Source: Eudorina sp. 2006-703-Eu-15
Lineage: Eukaryota; Chlorophyta; Chlorophyceae; Chlamydomonadales; Volvocaceae
Assembly (NCBI GenBank): GCA_003117195.1
Contig: BDSI01000093.1
Coordinates: forward strand, 366,001-430,000
Direction: 5' to 3'
Length of the DNA stretch: 64,000 nt
In this document: piece by piece, positions 56,658 through 64,000 of the stretch
Numbering within the stretch: position 1 is the first letter of the stretch
How the letters are laid out: each line of letters opens with the position of its first letter
Made by a program: the position numbers and the translations under genes
The notes under the pieces: model-generated
Databases searched by the model: none
Seen by the model: only the letters and a program-made list of their open reading frames with translations
What the model was told of the DNA's origin: nothing

Positions 56658-59228
56658 CTCTCTCTCTCTCTCTCTCTGCCCCTCTCTCTTCATAACGGCA
56701 GGGAGGGGAACGGCAGCACTCGACAGGTGGCACCCTACGTCTCGCCCTCCCTCCCTCCCTCGCCGGGCTTGGGCTCCGGCAGCAGCGCCGAATGCACCTG
56801 GCCTGGCCACCAATCTCCCACACCCGCCCTGTCCTGCCGCGACCCCTGCCCTCTCCTGCCGCTGCCCTGCCCTCTCCTCCCCTTTCCCCTGTCTCCTCCC
56901 CTCCCCTCCCTGCTCCCCCCCCCCTGTCCCGATCCCCTCCCTGCCCCTCCCTCCCGCCGCCGCCGCTGCAGGTGGTGCTCCCGAGCGGAGTGCGCTACCG
57001 GGACCTGCGGCTGGGGGGCGGTCAGAGCCCCATCCGGGGGTACCTGGTGGTGCTGGACTACGTGTGAGTGGCGGAGGGCCCGAAGGGGGGAGGGGGGGAG
57101 GGAGGTTAAATTGAAAAAATAAATAAACCCGTAGAACGAACCCGGGCACACCCAGCATAATGCAGTATACTTACGGGGTGCGGTACCTGCAGAGCAAACG
57201 AAAAGATACAGACCGCGCGCGGGCGCGGGGCGGCGCGGCCGCGCTGCCGCAGTGCCACAACAAGCAAACTGCGAACCCAACCCAACCCGGAAAGGACAGA
57301 TACGTTACCGACCTGTGGTGGTAGACGGAGTAGCCGCGCCGCGAGCGATGTCCAGGGCCATGGCGATGCAGGGAGGGAAGCCGAGGAACGGAGTGAGCGA
57401 GGGTGGCAACGATTGCGAAGAATGACTAAAGCAAACATCAGAAAGAAGGCAGTATGCGAGAATGGCGGGGCGGCAGCGCGGCGCGAAAGAGGACAGGGCG
57501 GACGAGGGGAAGCGGGATATGGGACGGGGACGGGAGGCGGTACGACATGTACGGCATGTACGACAGGGGGAGTAAGCATGGGGCAGGGACACGGGAACGG
57601 ACGACCGGGTGGCGGGCCACGTTCGGGATATGGCTCCCCACCGTGCCCGGTCGCAGCGGGGCAGCCCCGGCATGTGGGGTGCCGCGTGGTGGCGCGCCTA
57701 GGGCGGTCGGGCGGGCTGCGATGGGTACGTGAGGTGCGGGGTGAGGTGGCGCGGGGGGGGGAGAGAGGGGCGGGGAGGCGAAGACGTCGTAACGGTTACA
57801 GGTGGGGGGGGGCCGACACGGCCGGGCCGGCCCGGAGGCCGCGCGCCGGAAGGTACTCTCACACGAAACCCGACGCTGGCCCGGAGGGCGTACACAAGCG
57901 AAACCCAGCAGGGGCCCGAAGCCGACCCGCGCCGTCACACAGACCCACGCCGTCACACAGCAGCGCCCGTTGGAACGTTGAGGGGATAGCCGCCGACGCC
58001 CCGCTGGTGCGGGGGCGAAGGAGCGGGCGGTCAGGGGCCGGGGGCGGGCGGGGCGGCGGGGGATTGCGCAGGTGGGTGTGGGGGAGGGAGGGGAGGGAGG
58101 GGAGGGAGGGGAGGGAGGGGGTTAGGGGAGGGAGGGGAGGGAGGGGAGGGAGGGGTATAGGAAATACGCGGAGGAGGGGGGAGGGGGGCGGAGGGGGTTA
58201 TAGGAAATTGGTAGGCATAATCACACTGGCGCTGCTGCTGCCAGAGCAGAGGGCAGTGGTGGGGAAGGGTTCGCACGCTGGGCGTGTGGCTGGTTGCGCG
58301 TGGCGCCGGCGGGGGGCAAGGGGAGTACAGGAAATTGGTAGACATATTTATACTGGAACGGGGAGGGGAGGGGAGTTGGGCCCCGGCAGATCGAGCGGAG
58401 CGTGCGTCCTGTGGAGGCGGTCTTGCGAAGGGAGGCAAGAGGCATCTAGGCTAGGATGGACGGACCCGGGGCAACCCATGAACCCGAATGTGGGCGGTGG
58501 AGAATGATGACGAGTGAGTGCGTCGGACCTGCCGGCTGACGGGGCCGTGGCCGCGCACGGACGCTGGGGCTCTGGCGAGCGCCGATGCGACCGAAGAACT
58601 CCCCGACCCCCTGACGTATCATTTCTCTTCATTATGGATTTCCGGTTTTTTTACAATGTATTTCGGTTATTCATATCCCCCTTTATGTCAATAAAGACAG
58701 CGAAACCGCAAAATAGCAACAAACCGATAACCGCCGCTGTAGTCATCGACGAAGACGGCGAAGCGTCGACTCCGACGAAATTAGTAGAAGCAGATATATT
58801 CATATCCCCCACCCCGGCGCTTCAAGATGCCCACCGGTGGCGTTGAGAGGGCGTCCCATACCCCTCTCCCCCCGCACCGTCTCTTAACCCACCGTGCCTG
58901 ACCCACAACCTCTCCCCCCCGCTGCAGAGGGACCACCGCCGACGGCGTCCCGTTCGAATCCACCCGCGCGCGCGGCAAACCCATCGTATTTCTGTACGGC
59001 AGCCGGCCGTACACCGGCGGCATGTGCGCGGGCTTGGAGCAGGCGCTGTCCACTATGAAGGCGGGCGGGCGCCGAATCGTGACCGTGCCGCCCGAGCTGG
59101 GTTTCGGAGAGCGAGGTGCCGTACTCCGACCCACGGAGCACGTGCCCGATAAGCAGGGCGTCATCCCCCCGGGGGCCGAGCTGGTGTACGACGTGGAGCT
59201 CGTACGCGTTTCCATCCCGCCGTCGTGA
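54124..59228 (+). CDS. Plastid FKBP-type peptidyl-prolyl isomerase
   Basis: FKBPs catalyse cis-trans isomerisation of X-Pro bonds. This one is built like thylakoid-associated plant FKBPs. Exons: 54124-54172, 54594-54942, 55692-55749, 56387-56452, 56971-57062 and 58928-59228, all in phase, giving about 304 residues. The N-terminus (MLRSTLLNNQVRKCSPG, then an Ala/Pro/Arg-rich stretch) looks like a transit peptide. A hydrophobic segment (IAGGLAWLGFLAIGTLGE, near residue 133) is followed by QVKTRMEVANEINGT. The FKBP domain has VVLPSGVRYRDLRLGGGQSP, LVVLDY, GRPITV-type GSRPYTGGMCAGLEQALSTM, KAGGRRIVTVPPELGFGERG, VIPPGAELVYDVELVRVSI. The tryptophan at the floor of the active site of FKBP12 is not present (GLEQAL region), so activity may be low. 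The first exon is inferred from phase and composition and is the least certain. Confidence 0.8.
55020..55168 (+). mobile_element. Short inserted element A with direct repeats
   Basis: An element of about 109 bases (55040-55148) is bracketed by identical 20-base copies of AGGGGGGTTGGAAGCGATAT (55020-55039 and 55149-55168). It ends in CGCTGTCTTTATTGACATTA. Its relative at 58682-58796 shares both ends but sits between a different direct repeat, which is what target-site duplication predicts. It lies in the second intron of the FKBP gene. Confidence 0.65.
55463..55510 (+). repeat. Intronic dispersed repeat, copy C (diverged)
   Basis: GCTGGAAGCAGCGCAGTTTG, then AAAATGGCAATTGATTTCCT. Diverged relative of 31236 and 33805. 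Confidence 0.5.
55788..55845 (+). repeat. GGGT microsatellite in FKBP intron
   Basis: About 13 units of GGGT, with one GGGA. Confidence 0.9.
56628..56680 (+). repeat. CA then CT dinucleotide arrays
   Basis: CACACA over about 28 bases followed directly by CTCTCT over about 22 bases, in an FKBP intron. Confidence 0.9.
58080..58160 (+). repeat. GGGAGGGA purine tract
   Basis: Tandem GGGAGGGAG units with one GTTAG interruption, in the last FKBP intron. Confidence 0.9.
58196..58246 (-). repeat. Intronic dispersed repeat, copy D
   Basis: On the minus strand: CTCTGGCAGCAGCAGCGCCA, then a variable stretch and GCCTACCAATTTCCTATAAC. A partial copy (GGAAATTGGTAGACATATTT) follows at 58327-58348. Confidence 0.6.
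58668..58810 (-). mobile_element. Short inserted element B with direct repeats
   Basis: An element of about 115 bases (58682-58796) lies between two copies of TATTCATATCCCCC (58668-58681 and 58797-58810). On the minus strand it begins TATCTGCTTCTACTAATTTC and ends CGCTGTCTTTATTGACATAA, matching both ends of element A (55040-55148) in reverse orientation. Same gene, last intron. Confidence 0.65.
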
Positions 59229-60888
59229 GCGGAGAGCCGCGGAAGTTTGGCTTGGAGCTCGGAGCGGCTGGGTGGGTGGATGCCTCCGGGGGACTAGGGC
59301 GGGGGTCCCTAGGTGGTGCAGGGGGGAGGGGGGGGTTGAGGAGTTCAGGTGGCTGGCGGGTGGGGGCAGGGGCGACAGGGAGGGGGGATAAAAGAACTCG
59401 GGCCCGACCCGACCCTACCGGGGGTAGCGCGGTGCGGCACGGACGGCGTTGACAGTTGGGAGTTGGCAGTTGGGAGTTGATCATTCGAGATGTGGAGGAG
59501 CAGGAGGAGGGGGGGAAGTGCGGATCGGACGGCGGCGACGCAGCGGCGGCGAGGATCAGGCCAAGCGCCATATAGGGGGACATAGTCGCAGGATTGCATC
59601 GCTCGTAACAGTAGGAGTAGATCGGTGGGGTCAGTGTCGTGACTCGTGAGAGGGCGGGTGGGGGCCGGGAGAGGGAGGGCGCCCCACCGACGGCCGCGGA
59701 GGAGGACTGGGTGTGGGACCACCGCCTTGGGGTGCTGCAGAGGGTGCGAGGGCTGTGATGACACGCTTTGCTTTTGAAAAAAGAAGAGTGAGAGAGGGAG
59801 TGCGTGAGCGAGAGAGCGCCGGAGGCAAGTAGCGGGAGCGGGAAATGGAGACATGCGGCACCCCCCAACCCCAACCCCAACCCCAGCCCCAGCCCGGGGG
59901 TGGGGGGGGAGGTACCGACGAGCTGCCCTGCACTGGGGCCTCTGTCCTGGCCTGCCGGTGCGAGTTGGTCGGGGAGGTGCATCGAGGGCCGCCGGGCGGA
60001 GAGGGTGCCCTGAGGGCAGTGCCCTCCCTCATCATTTTGCCTGGCGGTGTCAAATTTTGGGGAGGGGAGGGGGAAAGGGCGGAAGGGGAGGGTTTTGAGC
60101 AGAGGAGTGCGGTGAGGAGCGATTGACCTGGCATGCAGTGCAGCCGTGGCGGTACGCCTACCGTGTGTGAGGGTTGTTGTGAGCTGTTGTCGCTTCGTGG
60201 GTGGCCTTCCGAACGTATTTTTGGTCGTGATCGCGGGAGCTTTCTGCGTGGCCTCTTCCTCTGCTGCTTGTTGGTTAGGGTTTCTTGTTGACGAGAGAGC
60301 TGCACGGCTGTTGGGACAGCTGGGACGTGGGGGCAGGGAGACGATGCGGGTGAGATCCTGATTGCCCAGGATTCGGACTGCCGGGTCACATCTAGCACGA
60401 CAACTGAGGAATTGTTCAGAGTGGCGTGGCGCCCCCTCAGCCTCCAGCTGTTGGGGGTATGGGGCGGTGGATCAGCAGCGCCCTCAGGCCGTGTGAGTTA
60501 GTGCAGGGCCGGGGGCATGCTGCCTGAAGCCCATGGGCGGATATGTCGAGGGAAGTGAGGAGAGTGTGTCGAGGTCAGGGAATGCGTCGTGATGATTGGA
60601 TGGTGATGAGCGGCAAGGCGGTGGTTAAGCCCGCCTACCCAAGGGCTATGTATGCGATTTGACACGAGGGCTGCGCAAGTACAAGATATGCTGCTGTAAT
60701 GTGTCAAACTGTCAGGGCCCTGTGCCCAGGCAACGCTTGGAAGACTCAACCAAAGGAGAAGTGATCCGCAGGTGTCTCGACACGAATGCCAGCCTCTCCT
60801 ACGTCATGCTAACTTTGGCAGGTGGGCTCAAGCCGCTCTTATTCTGGCTCCAGGCTTCCAGAGGAACATTATCCAAGCAAATAATGGT
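59229..60888. other. Spacer between FKBP and histone cluster
   Basis: G-rich 3' flank of the FKBP gene, then a CCCCAA/CCCCAG tract (59860-59895) and no coding region I can support. Confidence 0.5.
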
Positions 60889-60904
60889 GGTGTTGAGAAA
60901 CACC
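60889..60904 (-). terminator. Histone H4 3' stem-loop
   Basis: The minus strand reads GGTGTTTCTCAACACC: a 6-bp stem and a 4-base loop, 64 bases after the H4 stop. It is identical to the H3 element at 62097 and is the algal version of the replication-type histone mRNA 3' processing signal. Confidence 0.85.
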
Positions 60905-60967
60905 GGATTGATTTTATAAGTTTTTGAATTGTAGATTCGATGGTGTAGATTAGATGGTGAAGAACAT

Positions 60968-62042
<1,075 letters not shown>

Positions 62043-62096
62043 GCGGACTGCGGCTTGCGAGCTGGGCTGTCAAACGACCAATTCCAATCAATACCC

Positions 62097-62112
62097 GGTG
62101 TTTCTCAACACC
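62097..62112 (+). terminator. Histone H3 3' stem-loop
   Basis: GGTGTTTCTCAACACC, 54 bases after the H3 stop. Same sequence as the H4 element. Confidence 0.85.
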
Positions 62113-63318
62113 ACCCGTTTGGGACTCGGATGCCATCTTGTGGCGGTCACTACCACCCTTTTGCAACGGCAAAGCCTGCTTTAGAGTGCGGGTGCAGTTG
62201 GAATGCTGCTTGAATTATCAGACCGTTGGACAGGCGCGAGGGCAACGGAGGACAACGGTAATGGGCCAGCGAATTGACTCATCGCAGTTTCGTCACATGC
62301 CCGCGGCAGGGTTTTCAACAACGTCCGTTGCACATGTATGTATGCACGCAGAGATGATTGTGCGTCGGGCGCTGGCGGGCCCGACTGTGTTACCCAACTT
62401 GACCTAAACGTGACAGCTGACAGGACGTGCCGCCTTGACGGTAGGGCCTGCTGGGGCTTGTCCTGGTGTACACCGTTGATCCCTTTGGGGTCCGCTGTAA
62501 CGTTCATTCAGGACGTGACTTCAGTAGGTTGTTCCGCCGGCGGTGAGCGCCGCGGTACTTGAAGGCAAAGATTGAATGCGTGAAACGCGCTCACGAGGTC
62601 AAATCAGTTCCGTCCGCAATCCGAACCGCCGCGCGAGTTATCGGACACGATATAACGATATAAGTCATCGGACACGACAACGGTTCAGCAGGGATGCAGA
62701 AATAGATGCCATACCCTTCGGCGCTGTGGCCGGGAGCTGTACTGTCGTAATGTATATACTCTTATGAAAAGATTGCCCCCCGATGGGCGTTGCGAGTGCG
62801 GGCGAGTGAGGTGGGAGTACTGCTGCGCCGCGGAAGCGAGGGCCGGTCTGCACCGCGTTTGCGTGGGGCCCGTCCCCTCCCCCACCCACCCACACGCCGG
62901 TATGCGGTCCAAGCACACTGACGGGTGCGCGCGGGCGCGTGCGCTTGGAGGCTCTGTGCAGGTGAGGGCTAACGGCAGGTGTGGCGTTGCAGGAGGCTGA
63001 AGCGCGACCCAGCCCTCTGCGTATGCTGTTGGTGCGTTGTGCGGGAGTGCCTTAAAGGCGTGTGCGATGAGTGCGCTTTCGAGGCCTACCACCATGTGCG
63101 TCGACAACCGGAGTCGAGCCAGTCAAGCCGGGCTAAGAGTTACCGTTGAAAGGTGAAGACGACTGGAACATGTTAAACCTGGCTTGTCAAGCACCTTGAT
63201 TCATGGTACCAGAAACCGTTCTTACCACGATATGCTGCGAGACTTGACGTTCGGAAGGCTGGTGGGGCTCCCACAGCCTAAGCAAAACGCGGCGATGCGG
63301 AAAACACCGTCCCCGACA
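62113..63318. other. Spacer between H3 and H2A remnant
   Basis: No gene supported. ORFs here lack recognisable domains. Confidence 0.5.
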
Positions 63319-63337
63319 GGTGATGTTAAGAAACACC
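63319..63337 (-). terminator. Degenerate histone 3' stem-loop (H2A remnant)
   Basis: The minus strand reads GGTGTTTCTTAACATCACC, the histone stem-loop with a loop change and a bulge in the 3' arm compared with GGTGTTTCTCAACACC. Confidence 0.6.
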
Positions 63338-63387
63338 GGATAATGGAGAAGCGTGCATCCGACCGGACTGCTGGCAGGTGGTCGCTC

Positions 63388-63500
63388 TTAGGCGGCGTCC
63401 TCCTCGGCGCCCCTTGCCGGCCTTGGACTTGTTGGGCAGCAGCACGGCGTGGATGTTGGGTAGCACACCGCCCGACGCAATGGTCACCTCGCCCAGCAGC
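63388..63500 (-). pseudogene. Truncated histone H2A
   Basis: The minus strand encodes the end of H2[31 protein letters not shown], corresponding to the last part of the family from about residue 95 onward. Everything before this is missing: the homology begins within 15 bases of a TATAAAA sequence (63515-63509). Near the end, a run of four G (where three would keep the frame) shifts the reading frame, so that the expected acidic tail and TAA (63390-63388) are out of frame with the core. The two lesions, plus the degraded 3' stem-loop, mark a pseudogene. An alternative is that the upstream exons lie beyond an intron, but the H2B promoter occupies that space. Confidence 0.75.
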
Positions 63501-63508
63501 TATGTTAA

Positions 63509-63698
63509 TTTTATACATCGCCAGCGAAAGTCTTGATAACCATAGTACAGGCTCGTTGGTCCGAGCGCTCGGATCACCGGGGCAACGTCCAACGGTTTGT
63601 CAGTTTTAGGCTAAAAACTTATATATTTTGCGCACAGATGTCATAACAACACCATCTCGAATCCTTCATTATATCCCTACAATCACTCAATACTAGAA
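63509..63698. promoter_or_regulatory. H2A/H2B divergent promoter
   Basis: TATAAAA on the minus strand (63515-63509) faces the H2A remnant, and TTATATATT (63619-63627) lies 72 bases before the H2B ATG. GGGGCAACGTCC (63579-63590) resembles the GGCAACCGTC pair in the H4/H3 spacer. Confidence 0.65.
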
Positions 63699-64000
63699 AT
63701 GGCTCCAAGCAAGAAGGAGGAGAAGACCGCCTCGCAGCCGGAGGCCGAGAAGGAGGCTAAGCCCAAGACTGAGAAAGTTAAAAAGGAGAAGAAGGAGAAG
63801 AAGCCACCGGCCAAGAATTCTGCGAAGGAGCCCGCTGCAGGTGGCGAGGAGGGCGAGAAGAAGGCCAAGAAGAAGGCCAAGGTCGCCAAGAGCGAGACAT
63901 ACAAGCTTTATATCTACAAAGTGCTGAAGCAGGTTCACCCTGATACCGGCATCAGCTCCAAGGCCATGTCCATCATGAACAGCTTTATCAACGACCTGTT
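63699..64000 (+). CDS. H2B: Histone H2B, cut by window edge
   Basis: Core nucleosome histone; the first 100 codons are present. The Lys/Glu/Ala-rich N-terminal tail ([20 protein letters not shown] and on to [11 protein letters not shown]) is long, as in green plants. It is followed by the histone-fold start [20 protein letters not shown] and [14 protein letters not shown]. No intron is seen in this part. Divergent from the H2A remnant. Confidence 0.95.
   Translation, partial: MAPSKKEEKTASQPEAEKEAKPKTEKVKKEKKEKKPPAKNSAKEPAAGGEEGEKKAKKKAKVAKSETYKLYIYKVLKQVHPDTGISSKAMSIMNSFINDL

Overview
The window is nuclear DNA of a green alga of the volvocine group (Chlamydomonas/Volvox relatives). The evidence is GC-rich coding DNA with many short introns with GT..AG borders, long Ala/Gly/Gln/Pro runs, a secreted hydroxyproline-rich wall/matrix-type protein, abundant microsatellites in introns and spacers, and divergently paired core histone genes whose transcripts end in a stem-loop. 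The H3 gene carries one intron and lacks one residue near position 28. Both traits fit published Volvox-type H3-H4 loci, but the species cannot be fixed from sequence alone.

Layout: (1) 1-2289, minus strand, start of a gene leaving the window on the left, product unknown, with an NPF motif. (2) about 3195-5502, plus, SPT2-family chromatin protein. (3) 10617-13451, minus, secreted proline-rich matrix protein. (4) 14953-23972, minus, 12-exon Mps1/TTK-like protein kinase with a huge insert in the catalytic domain. (5) 24573-37650, plus, divergent from the kinase: a chain of 17 phase-compatible exons giving an N-terminal WD40 domain, low-complexity regions and one RRM. (6) 37651-43878, no supported gene. 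(7) 43879-44914 and 50007-50985, minus, paralogous secreted ML-domain (NPC2-like) proteins separated by about 5 kb that holds a repeat-bearing ORF. (8) 50986-54123, repeat-rich. (9) 54124-59228, plus, plastid FKBP-type prolyl isomerase with two short inserted elements in its introns. (10) 60889-64000, histone cluster: H4 (minus) and H3 (plus) divergent, then a truncated H2A (minus) divergent from an H2B (plus) that runs off the right edge.

The genes do not form one pathway. The chromatin-related genes (SPT2 homologue and histones) lie at opposite ends. The strongest oddities are the WD40-RRM composite gene, the interrupted kinase domain, the H2A remnant joined directly to its own promoter, and two approximately 110-base elements bracketed by different direct repeats that look like target-site duplications. 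Exon boundaries come from reading frame, splice consensus and phase agreement, without transcript data. Some coordinates may be off by a base.
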